A stretch of DNA of 64,000 nt from Nonomuraea ceibae (GTDB lineage Bacteria; Actinomycetota; Actinomycetes; Streptosporangiales; Streptosporangiaceae), in NCBI RefSeq assembly GCF_019396325.1, contig NZ_JAHKRO010000031.1, positions 16,225 through 80,224 of the forward strand, read 5' to 3'. Of the stretch, positions 1 through 6,900 are shown piece by piece. The notes beneath the pieces are model-generated. The model was not told the origin of the DNA. It saw nothing but the letters and a program-made list of their open reading frames with translations, and did not search any database. The position numbers were made by a program, and so were the translations under genes. The stretch's first letter is position 1. Each line of letters begins with the position of its first letter.

Positions 1-1
1 G

Positions 2-217
2 CGCACGGGCGCGTACCTGAGGGTGGTGGAGCCGGGGGAGCTGGGCGCGGGCGACGCCGTGGACGTGGTGTCCAGGCCCGGCGGGAGTGTCACGGTGGCC
101 GAGTCGTTCCTGGCCTACCACGGTGACGAGGAGCTGCTGCGCCGCATCCTGGCCCTGCCCGGTTACGACCCGCGCTGGGACCGGGTGGCCGTACGGGTGC
201 TGGGGGTCGTGTCCTGA
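2..217 (+). CDS. MOSC domain protein, C-terminal end (partial)
   Basis: Open reading frame that enters from the left edge and stops with TGA at 215-217; only about 71 residues are present. The pattern 'GAYLRVVEPGELGAGD' followed by a short helical tail with 'LLRRILALPGYDPRW' is the usual end of MOSC (YiiM-type) sulfur-carrier proteins, where the MOSC beta-barrel is followed by a small three-helix domain. These proteins are thought to handle sulfur or the molybdenum cofactor or to protect against base analogues. The catalytic cysteine lies upstream of the window, so function cannot be refined. Confidence 0.7.
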   Translation, partial: RTGAYLRVVEPGELGAGDAVDVVSRPGGSVTVAESFLAYHGDEELLRRILALPGYDPRWDRVAVRVLGVVS

Positions 218-292
218 GGGGCCTCGCGCGGAACGACCGCGCGGAAGGGGCCTCGCGGAAGAGGCCCGCGCGGATTGGGTTGCGCGGAAGGG

Positions 293-331
293 CCTCGCGC
301 GGACGTGGGCGCGTTTCACGTCCGCGCGAGG
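293..331. terminator. GC-rich hairpin between convergent genes
   Basis: Perfect 15-bp inverted repeat, CCTCGCGCGGACGTG at 293-307 and its complement at 317-331, with a 9-base loop. It lies between the convergent MOSC gene and the chitinase gene. There is no T-run, as is common for actinobacterial terminators. The stem is the last of three imperfect copies of a 'GGGCCTCGCGCGGA' motif seen from 218 onward. Confidence 0.5.
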
Positions 332-400
332 AGCACATCTCCTCCTACGGCCCCGCCGACTGAGCCTTGGTGCGGTTCGGGGCGGGTTCGCGGGTGGGGT

Positions 401-436
401 GGGGGAGCGCCGGGTCGGGTGGTGGGGCGCTCCCCC
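401..436 (-). terminator. Putative terminator of the chitinase gene
   Basis: Perfect 11-bp inverted repeat, GGGGGAGCGCC at 401-411 and GGCGCTCCCCC at 426-436, with a 14-base loop. It starts 12 bases past the chitinase stop codon on the minus strand. No U-tract is present. Confidence 0.5.
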
Positions 437-448
437 GAGGGTGCTGTC

Positions 449-1699
449 TCACTTGAGGACCCTGTAGAGGGCCGTGGTGAGGGAGGCGCGGGAGTCGTCC
501 TGGTCGATGGACCACATCATGGCGCCGCCGAGGCGCTTGAGGCGGATGTAGGCCGCCTTCTGCGTCAGCACCACCGGGTCGTCGTACGACCAGAACTCGT
601 TGCCGTCGTAGAGCCAGACGGCACCGGTGCGCAGGTCGCGGTGACGCTTGCCGGGCTTGTTGACCAGGTCCTTGTAGTCCTCGGCGCCGGCGGCCCACTT
701 GCCGGGGGCGGGGCCGGTGGCCGGCTGGTAGAGGCCGTCGCCGCCGCCGGTGACGCCGGTCCAGCCGAGGCCGTAGGCGGGGACGCCGATGACGAGCTTG
801 CGGGCGGGGGCGCCGCGCGAGAGGTAGTCGCGGACGGTCTGGTCGACGCTGTAGCGGGGGTCGTTGGGGTCGCGGCGGTCGGTGAGGAGGTTGCTCTGGT
901 GGCCGGTGCGGTTCTCCCAGCTGCCGCGCAGGTCGTACCCCTGGACGGTGGCGAAGTCGAGCTGGCGGAACACGCGCCGCACTTCGAAGCCGGCGTCGAT
1001 CTTGGCGGCGGCGGCGGGGAGGAACGCGGTGAGCTGGGCGTCCCGCGAGAACGCGCGGAGCTGCGAGCGGAGCTCCTCGACGAAGAGGGTGAAGTTCTGC
1101 TTGTCCTCGGGCCGGATGATGTTGCCGTCGGCGCCGGAGGAGCCGGGCCACTCCCAGTCGAGGTCGATGCCGTCGAAGACGCCCGCTCCGGCGCCGGGCT
1201 CCAGGCCGGGCAGGTTGCCGCGCAGCCACAGGTCGATGCACGACTGGGCGAGCTTGGTGCGCGATTCGGCGGTGAGGACGGCGTCGGAGAAGTACTTGGA
1301 GCCGGTCCAGCCGCCGAGCGAGATTAGCGCCTTGAGCCCGGGGTGCTTGGCCTTGAGCTTGCGGAGCTGGTTGAGGTTGCCGTTGAGGGCCTGGCCGGGC
1401 TCGTCGGCGACGCCGTCGACGCTCTGCTCGGCCGGCACCGGGCGCTGCCAGTCGGCCCACGGGTCCGCGGAGTAGCAGGCGCCTTCGGCGTTGACGAAGC
1501 CGAACGCGTAGTTGACGTGCGTGAGCTTGGCGGCGGCGCCGCTGACGTCCATGTCCTTGACGTGATAGTTGCGCCCGTAGACGCCCCATTGGATGAAGTA
1601 CGCGACCCGCTTGTAGCGGTCGTTCTCCGCCTGGGCGGGCACGGCGATCGCGGTGAGGGCGACTAAGAGCGACGAGAGAGCGATGAGGATTCTCTTCAC
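449..1699 (-). CDS. Secreted GH18 chitinase
   Basis: 416-residue secreted chitinase of glycoside hydrolase family 18. Residues 1-24 form a Sec signal peptide (MKRI..., hydrophobic core, PAQA cleavage region). The mature protein begins 'RVAYFIQWGVYGRNYHV', contains the SLGGW strand near residue 127 and the family signature DGIDLDWEW at 176-184, in which E183 is the acid for substrate-assisted retaining cleavage. The 'WSIDQDD' strand near the C-terminus completes the barrel. No carbohydrate-binding domain is attached. The GTG start at 1699 was chosen because it places the signal peptide at the very N-terminus; the same frame stays open much further upstream through hemW, but that extension is an antisense shadow. 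A perfect 29-bp palindrome sits 22 bases upstream and probably controls it. Confidence 0.93.
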   Translation of the reverse strand: MKRILIALSSLLVALTAIAVPAQAENDRYKRVAYFIQWGVYGRNYHVKDMDVSGAAAKLTHVNYAFGFVNAEGACYSADPWADWQRPVPAEQSVDGVADEPGQALNGNLNQLRKLKAKHPGLKALISLGGWTGSKYFSDAVLTAESRTKLAQSCIDLWLRGNLPGLEPGAGAGVFDGIDLDWEWPGSSGADGNIIRPEDKQNFTLFVEELRSQLRAFSRDAQLTAFLPAAAAKIDAGFEVRRVFRQLDFATVQGYDLRGSWENRTGHQSNLLTDRRDPNDPRYSVDQTVRDYLSRGAPARKLVIGVPAYGLGWTGVTGGGDGLYQPATGPAPGKWAAGAEDYKDLVNKPGKRHRDLRTGAVWLYDGNEFWSYDDPVVLTQKAAYIRLKRLGGAMMWSIDQDDSRASLTTALYRVLK

Positions 1700-1721
1700 G
1701 GGGGGCGCCTCCCGGGGCACG

Positions 1722-1750
1722 CAACTTATAGGAAACTTTCCTATAAGTTG
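1722..1750. promoter_or_regulatory. 29-bp perfect palindrome upstream of chitinase (operator)
   Basis: CAACTTATAGGAAA at 1722-1735, a single central C at 1736, then the exact complement TTTCCTATAAGTTG at 1737-1750. The core AGGAAA-C-TTTCCT resembles palindromes I recall upstream of actinobacterial chitosanase and other glycoside hydrolase genes that are bound by ROK-family repressors such as CsnR. Location between the chitinase start (1699) and the divergent hemW start (1808) suits an operator. The regulator is not identified in this window. Confidence 0.65.
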
Positions 1751-1807
1751 TCCCGGATCGTAGGGCCAGGGGATCGGGCAGTCAATGGCAGCGGGCACAC
1801 TGGAGAC

Positions 1808-3028
1808 GTGCCATCGACGCTGCCAGACGGAGACCCCGCGCCCGCCTCGGGCGAGCTGCCCGAGAGCGCCCTGCGGGGGCTCGGCGAGCGCCCGTTCGGC
1901 TTCTACGTGCACGTGCCGTTCTGCGTGACCCGCTGCGGCTACTGCGACTTCAACACCTACACCGCCGCCGAGCTGGGTCCCGGCGCCTCGCGCGCCGACT
2001 ACGCGGCCACGGTGGTCGAGGAGATCCGGCTCGCCCGCCGCGTGCTCGGTGACGCCGAGCTGCCGGTCGAGACGGTGTTCTTCGGCGGCGGCACGCCCAC
2101 GCTGCTGCCCGCCGAGGACCTGTCGAGGATCCTGGCGGCCATCGGCGCGGAGTTCGGCCTGGCGCCCGGGGCCGAGGTGACGACCGAGGCGAACCCCGAG
2201 TCCGTCGACCCGAAATACCTGGAGAGACTCCGGGAAGGCGGCTTCAACCGGGTCAGCTTCGGCATGCAGAGCGCCCGCGACCACGTCCTGCGCGTGCTCG
2301 ACCGCCAGCACACCCCCGGCCGGGCCGGGCAGGCGGTGCTGGAGGCCAGGAAGGCCGGGTTCGACCACGTCAACCTGGACCTGATCTACAGCACGCCGGG
2401 GGAGAGCGACGACGACTGGCGCGCATCGCTGGCCGCCGCCGTCGAGGCCGAGCCCGACCACGTGTCGGCCTACTCGCTGATCGTCGAGGACGGCACCCGC
2501 CTGGCCGCCCGCATCCGGCGCGGCGAGCTGCCGATGCCCGACGACGACGTGGCCGCCGACCACTACGTGATCGCCGACGAGATGCTGGCCGAGGCCGGGT
2601 TCCGCTGGTACGAGGTGTCCAACTGGGCGACCTCCGACGAGGCCCGGTGCCGCCACAACCTGCTCTACTGGACCGGCGGCGACTGGTGGGCCGCCGGGCC
2701 CGGCGCCCACAGCCACGTCGGCGGCACCCGCTGGTGGAACGTCAAGCACCCCGCCCCCTACGCGCAGCGCCTGGCGGAGGGCCTGTCGCCCGCGCACGCC
2801 CGCGAGGAGCTCACCGGCGAGGACCGGGCGACCGAACGCCTCATGCTGGAGCTCCGGCTCGCGTCCGGCTACCCCCTGGCCGACGTGCCGCCCACCGGCC
2901 GCACCCACGTCGCCGCCGCGCTGGCCGACGGGCTCCTGGAGCCGGAGGCGTTCAAGGCCGGCCGCATGGTGCTCACCCTGCGGGGCCGCCTGCTCGCCGA
3001 CGCCCTGGTCCGCGACATCCTGAGCTGA
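1808..3028 (+). CDS. hemW: HemW-type radical SAM protein (heme chaperone)
   Basis: 406-residue radical SAM protein. The cluster-binding motif C39-x3-C43-x2-C46 lies in 'HVPFCVTRCGYCDFNTYT', followed by FFGGGTP, the TEANPE strand and the NRVSFGMQS region, as in HemW. HemW proteins were long annotated as oxygen-independent coproporphyrinogen III oxidases but act as heme chaperones; true HemN residues cannot be assumed. The GTG start at 1808 gives an N-terminus (MPSTLPDGDPAP) of the kind found in actinomycete homologues; an ATG at 1748 in the same frame would extend it through the palindrome and is less likely. The neighbouring DUF3097 gene is its usual companion in actinobacteria. Confidence 0.9.
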   Translation: MPSTLPDGDPAPASGELPESALRGLGERPFGFYVHVPFCVTRCGYCDFNTYTAAELGPGASRADYAATVVEEIRLARRVLGDAELPVETVFFGGGTPTLLPAEDLSRILAAIGAEFGLAPGAEVTTEANPESVDPKYLERLREGGFNRVSFGMQSARDHVLRVLDRQHTPGRAGQAVLEARKAGFDHVNLDLIYSTPGESDDDWRASLAAAVEAEPDHVSAYSLIVEDGTRLAARIRRGELPMPDDDVAADHYVIADEMLAEAGFRWYEVSNWATSDEARCRHNLLYWTGGDWWAAGPGAHSHVGGTRWWNVKHPAPYAQRLAEGLSPAHAREELTGEDRATERLMLELRLASGYPLADVPPTGRTHVAAALADGLLEPEAFKAGRMVLTLRGRLLADALVRDILS

Positions 3029-3042
3029 TCAGGCCGTCGCGC

Positions 3043-3855
3043 TCACGAGGCTGCCGCGGTGACGAAGTCGATCAGCTCCTCGACCCGGCCGAGCAGCTCG
3101 GGCTCCAGATCGGCGTAGGTCGAGACGGAGCCGAGGATGCGCCGCCAGGCGTCGGCCGGCTCGGCGCGCCAGCCCAGGGCGGCGATCACGCCCTCCTTCC
3201 ACGGCACCCCGCGCGGCACGTCCGGCCAGGCCGCGATGCCCACGGCCGACGGCTTGACCGCCTGCCAGATGTCCACGTACGGGTGCCCGACCACGAGCAC
3301 GTGCGGCGAGGTGACCTGGGCGGCGATGCGGCTCTCCTTGGAGCCCGGCACCAGATGGTCGACCAGCACGCCCAGCCGCCGCCCCGGCTCGGGCGCGAAC
3401 TCCTCGACGATCGCCGGCAGGTCGTCGACGCCCTCCAGGTACTCGACGACCACGCCCTCGACCCGCAGGTCGTGACCCCAGATCTTCTCCACCAGGGCGG
3501 CGTCGTGCACGCCCTCGACGTAGATGCGGCTCTCGCGGGCCACCCTGGCCCGCAGCCCCTCCACGGCGATCGAGCCCGAGGCGCTGCGCCGGGGCGCCCG
3601 GGGAGCGGCGGCCTGGGGCCGCACGAGCGTCACGACCTTGCCCTCCAGCAGGAACGCGGCGGGCGCGAGCGGGAACAGCCGGCGCCTGCCGAAGCGGTCC
3701 TCCAGCGTGACGGCCTCCTTGTCGCAGGCCACCACCGCGCCGCAGAAGCCGCTGTCGGCGTCCTCCACCACCAGGTCCGGCTCGGCCGGCACCTGCGGGA
3801 TCTTGCCCTTGCCCGGGCGCCGCCAGTTTCCCGCGAGAACATCACCGTCGTACAC
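3043..3855 (-). CDS. DUF3097 family protein
   Basis: 270-residue cytoplasmic protein convergent with hemW (14-base gap). Begins 'MYDGDVLAGNWRRPGKGKIPQV' and contains the conserved segments 'IYVEGVHDAALVEKIWG', 'VVVEYLEGVDDL', 'LGVLVDHLVPGSKES' and 'VVGHPYVDIWQAV'. These match DUF3097, an actinobacterial family; the acidic 'VEG.HD' and 'LVDHLVPGSKE' strands recall a Toprim-like fold, which suggests nucleotide or nucleic-acid chemistry, but no activity is established. Length and start agree with the family. Confidence 0.85.
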   Translation of the reverse strand: MYDGDVLAGNWRRPGKGKIPQVPAEPDLVVEDADSGFCGAVVACDKEAVTLEDRFGRRRLFPLAPAAFLLEGKVVTLVRPQAAAPRAPRRSASGSIAVEGLRARVARESRIYVEGVHDAALVEKIWGHDLRVEGVVVEYLEGVDDLPAIVEEFAPEPGRRLGVLVDHLVPGSKESRIAAQVTSPHVLVVGHPYVDIWQAVKPSAVGIAAWPDVPRGVPWKEGVIAALGWRAEPADAWRRILGSVSTYADLEPELLGRVEELIDFVTAAAS

Positions 3856-3873
3856 ACCGGGGACCGTAGCAAA

Positions 3874-4581
3874 TCACCCGCCCGCCGCGAGGCGCTTGCG
3901 GTGCCCGCTGCGGCGTACCACGACCACGATCGTCACGAAGGCCGCCGCGAGCACGCCGATCGCGGCCACGATCGCGGCCACCGCCGCGCCGCCCACGACC
4001 CCGGCCGCCGCGCCGAGCACGCCCGTGCCGATGCCGAACCGGGCGTCCGACTGCTGCTGGGTGGCGCAGGTGACCTGGTACTGGCCCGCCGACGGCGCGT
4101 TGACCAGCGCGATCTGCTCCCAGCGGGTGCCGTCGACGGTGAGCGTGGTCGTGCCGGAGGGCGCGATGAGCGTGGCGCCGCCGGAGATCTGGCAGTCGTA
4201 GCTGACCGGGCCGTCGGAGGCGAGGTAGAGGGCGGGGCCGTCGGCCGGGTCGAGCGTGGCCGCGACCGTCTCGCCGGCGGCGAACGTGCGGTTCGGCGCC
4301 ACGTTCGCCACCGTGCTGAACAGGCTGCTCACGAACAGCGCCCCGGCGGCCAGCACGCACACGGCGGCCACGCCCCATGCGAGGCCGATCCACCTCAGCC
4401 GGGGCCGGATCGCCTTCGGGTCCACCCGCTGCCCGTACGGAGGCGGGAACTGCTGCCCGTACGGGGGCGGCGGCGGGGCGAAGTAGGGCTGCTGACCAGG
4501 GGGAGGGGGCGGATACTGGTGGTGGGTCCCCGGCTGCGGCCCCGGCGGAGGCGGCGGGCCGTACGGCGAATTGTCCGTCAT
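3874..4581 (-). CDS. Proline-rich membrane protein of unknown function
   Basis: 235 residues. Residues 1 to about 52 are a Pro/Gly/Gln/Tyr-rich cytoplasmic segment (PPPPPGQQ repeats). A first membrane helix follows at about 62-82 (GLAWGVAAVCVLAAGALFV), then an extracytoplasmic domain of roughly 110 residues with two cysteines (YDCQIS... and VTCATQ...) that could pair, then a long C-terminal membrane helix (AAVAAIVAAIGVLAAAFVTIVVVV) and a basic tail. Start ATG 4581 chosen because it begins the low-complexity tail; the same frame is open upstream across the CIRCE/hrcA promoter, which is not coding. Divergent from hrcA. Function unknown. Confidence 0.7.
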   Translation of the reverse strand: MTDNSPYGPPPPPGPQPGTHHQYPPPPPGQQPYFAPPPPPYGQQFPPPYGQRVDPKAIRPRLRWIGLAWGVAAVCVLAAGALFVSSLFSTVANVAPNRTFAAGETVAATLDPADGPALYLASDGPVSYDCQISGGATLIAPSGTTTLTVDGTRWEQIALVNAPSAGQYQVTCATQQQSDARFGIGTGVLGAAAGVVGGAAVAAIVAAIGVLAAAFVTIVVVVRRSGHRKRLAAGG

Positions 4582-4656
4582 GGCGGCAAGTGTGAGGCTT
4601 GGCATTCGGCTTGTCATCGGGCCCCCGGCGTTATCGCACCTTGTGGGTGAGAGCCG

Positions 4657-4662
4657 TACACT
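4657..4662 (+). promoter_or_regulatory. Candidate -10 box of the hrcA-dnaJ promoter
   Basis: TACACT immediately before the CIRCE repeat; a CIRCE element over the transcription start is the usual arrangement for HrcA repression. No good -35 box is seen at 17 bp. Confidence 0.4.
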
Positions 4663-4688
4663 TGGCACTCGGGAACACAGAGTGCTAG
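4662..4688. promoter_or_regulatory. CIRCE element (HrcA operator)
   Basis: TTGGCACTC (4662-4670), nine-base spacer (4671-4679), GAGTGCTAG (4680-4688). This is the consensus CIRCE inverted repeat TTAGCACTC-N9-GAGTGCTAA with one change in each arm. It lies 41 bases before the hrcA start, so hrcA-dnaJ is autoregulated and derepressed on heat shock. Confidence 0.95.
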
Positions 4689-4729
4689 ACCTGGCGTTTC
4701 CCCTAAAGGCAGCGGTAGGAGGTGCGCAC

Positions 4730-5749
4730 GTGCTCGACGATCGTAAACTCGCGGTGCTCCGCGCCATTGTCGAAGACTACGTGTCGACCAACGAACCCGT
4801 CGGCTCGAAGGCGCTCGCCGAGCGCCACAACCTCAAGGTCTCCCCGGCGACGGTCCGCAACGACATGGCCGCGCTGGAGGAGGAGGGCTACATCACCCAG
4901 CCGCACACCAGCGCGGGCCGAGTGCCGACGGACAAGGGTTATCGCCTGTTCGTCGACAGGCTCTCGCAGGTCAAGCCGCTCTCCGGAGCGGAGCGCCGGG
5001 CGATCGAGACCTTCCTGGCGGGCGCGGTCGACCTCGACGACGTGGTGACCCGCACGGTGCGGCTGCTCGCGCAGCTCACCAGGCAGGTCGCCGTCGTGCA
5101 GTATCCGACCCTGACCCGTTCCACGGTCCGGCACGTCGAGCTGGTCCCGCTCGCCGAGCGGCGGGTCATGCTCGTCCTGATCACCAACACCGGCCGCGTC
5201 GAGCAGCGCGTGATCGAGCTGCCCGAGGTGGTGGAGGACACCCGCATCGCGCACCTGCGCGCGGTGCTCAACGCCTGTCTCGACGGCTGCGGCCTGGCCA
5301 GCGTGCCGGAGCTGGTGTCCGACCTGCCCGAGCGGCTGCCGGTCGAGGACCGGCCGGTGGTGGCGACGATCCTGTCGGTCCTGCTCGAAACGCTCGTCGA
5401 GCGGCACGACGAGAAGATCGTGTTCGCCGGCGCGGCCAACCTGGCCGGCGCCGACTTCAGCGTCGGCCTGCGCGACGTGCTGGAGGCGCTGGAGGAACAG
5501 GTCGTGCTCATGCGGCTGCTCGGCGAGACAACCACAGACACCCCGTCCGCTCTCACCGTGCGCATCGGTTCCGAGAACGCCTATACCGGACTGCGGGGCA
5601 CGTCCATCGTCGCCACGGGATACGGTCAAGGCGACAACCAACTGGCCCGGCTCGGCGTGCTGGGCCCCACGAGGATGGACTACCCCGTGACGATGGGCGC
5701 CGTACGCGCGGTGGCACGCTACGTCAGCCAGATCCTGGCTGCATCTTAA
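4730..5749 (+). CDS. hrcA: Heat-inducible transcription repressor HrcA
   Basis: 339-residue repressor of class I heat-shock genes. N-terminal winged helix: 'LDDRKLAVLRAIVEDYVSTNEPVGSKALAERHNLKVSPATVRND' followed by 'GYITQPHTSAGRVPTDKGYR', both diagnostic of HrcA. The C-terminal half has the GAF-like dimerisation domain ending 'GPTRMDYPVTMGAVRAVARYVSQIL'. GTG start at 4730 has AGGAGG at 4717-4722. Acts at the CIRCE element just upstream. dnaJ follows after 11 bases, the normal actinobacterial hrcA-dnaJ2 operon. Confidence 0.97.
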   Translation: MLDDRKLAVLRAIVEDYVSTNEPVGSKALAERHNLKVSPATVRNDMAALEEEGYITQPHTSAGRVPTDKGYRLFVDRLSQVKPLSGAERRAIETFLAGAVDLDDVVTRTVRLLAQLTRQVAVVQYPTLTRSTVRHVELVPLAERRVMLVLITNTGRVEQRVIELPEVVEDTRIAHLRAVLNACLDGCGLASVPELVSDLPERLPVEDRPVVATILSVLLETLVERHDEKIVFAGAANLAGADFSVGLRDVLEALEEQVVLMRLLGETTTDTPSALTVRIGSENAYTGLRGTSIVATGYGQGDNQLARLGVLGPTRMDYPVTMGAVRAVARYVSQILAAS

Positions 5750-5760
5750 GAGGTCGATAA

Positions 5761-6900
5761 GTGGCAAACAGCGACTACTACGCCACCCTCGGGGTGCGCC
5801 GTGACGCCAGTCAGGACGAGATCAAGAAGGCCTACCGCCGGCTGGCCCGCGAGCTGCACCCTGACGTGAATCCCGATCCCGCCACCCAGGAGCGGTTCAA
5901 GGAGATCACGCAGGCCTACGAGGTGCTGTCCGACCCGAGCAAGCGCCAGATGTACGACCTCGGCGGCGACCCGTTCGGCGGCGGCGGCGCGGGTGCGGGC
6001 GCCGGCGGGTTCGGCGCCGGGTTCCCGTTCAGCGACATCATGGACGCCTTCTTCGGCACCGCCGGCGGCACGCGCGGGCCCCGCTCGCGTGCCAGGCGCG
6101 GCCGCAACGCGACCATCCGGGTCGAGCTCGACCTGCGCGAGACCGCGTTCGGCACCACCCGTGAGCTCGTCGTCGACACGGCCGTCACCTGTGAGGTATG
6201 CCAGGGCGCCGGCACCGCCCAGGGCACCCACCCCGACACCTGTGACATGTGCAACGGGCGCGGCGAGATCTCCCAGGTCACCCGCTCGTTCCTGGGCCAG
6301 GTCATGACCTCGCGGCCGTGCCCGCAGTGCGGCGGCTTCGGCAGCATCATCCGCCACCCGTGCCAGGAGTGCTCCGGCGACGGCCGGGTGCGCACCCGCC
6401 GCACGATCAAGGTCCGGATCCCGGCCGGCGTCGAGGACGGCACCCACATCCAGCTCGCCGGCGAGGGCGAGGTCGGCCCCGGCGGCGGCCCGCCCGGCGA
6501 CCTGTTCCTGGAGATCGCCGAGAAGCCGCACGAGATCTTCGAACGGCGCGGCGACGACCTGCACTGCACGGTCCAGATCCCGATGACGGCGGCCGCGCTC
6601 GGCACCATCCTGTCCGTCGAGACGCTCGACGGCCCGGAGGAGGTCGACGTGCGGCCCGGCACCCAGTCCGGTCAGGTCATCACCATGTACGGGCGCGGCG
6701 TCCAGCGGCTCAACGAGTCGGGCCGCGGCGACCTGCTCATCCACGTCAACGTCGAGACGCCCGGCCGCCTCGACCCGGCCCAGGAGGAGCTGCTGCGCGA
6801 GCTGGCCAAGCTGCGCGGCGAGGAGCGCCCGCCCGGCAAGTTCGCGCCGGGCCAGCAGGGGTTCTTCTCACGGCTGCGCGACGCGTTCAACGGCCGCTGA
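5761..6900 (+). CDS. dnaJ: Molecular chaperone DnaJ (DnaJ2)
   Basis: 379-residue Hsp40 cochaperone for DnaK. J domain at residues 1-70 with HPD at 33-35; short Gly/Phe region; central zinc domain with four CxxCxGxG-type repeats (CEVCQGAG, CDMCNGRG, CPQCGGFG, CQECSGDG); C-terminal beta-sandwich substrate-binding domains. GTG start. Cotranscribed with hrcA under CIRCE. Its 3' end overlaps the converging histidine-kinase gene by 33 bp. Confidence 0.97.
   Translation: MANSDYYATLGVRRDASQDEIKKAYRRLARELHPDVNPDPATQERFKEITQAYEVLSDPSKRQMYDLGGDPFGGGGAGAGAGGFGAGFPFSDIMDAFFGTAGGTRGPRSRARRGRNATIRVELDLRETAFGTTRELVVDTAVTCEVCQGAGTAQGTHPDTCDMCNGRGEISQVTRSFLGQVMTSRPCPQCGGFGSIIRHPCQECSGDGRVRTRRTIKVRIPAGVEDGTHIQLAGEGEVGPGGGPPGDLFLEIAEKPHEIFERRGDDLHCTVQIPMTAAALGTILSVETLDGPEEVDVRPGTQSGQVITMYGRGVQRLNESGRGDLLIHVNVETPGRLDPAQEELLRELAKLRGEERPPGKFAPGQQGFFSRLRDAFNGR

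Noticed and set aside
449..2908. An 819-residue open frame running from hemW antisense into the chitinase
   Set aside because: Residues before the signal peptide are antisense to hemW, basic/Val-rich and without family similarity; the real chitinase starts at 1699.
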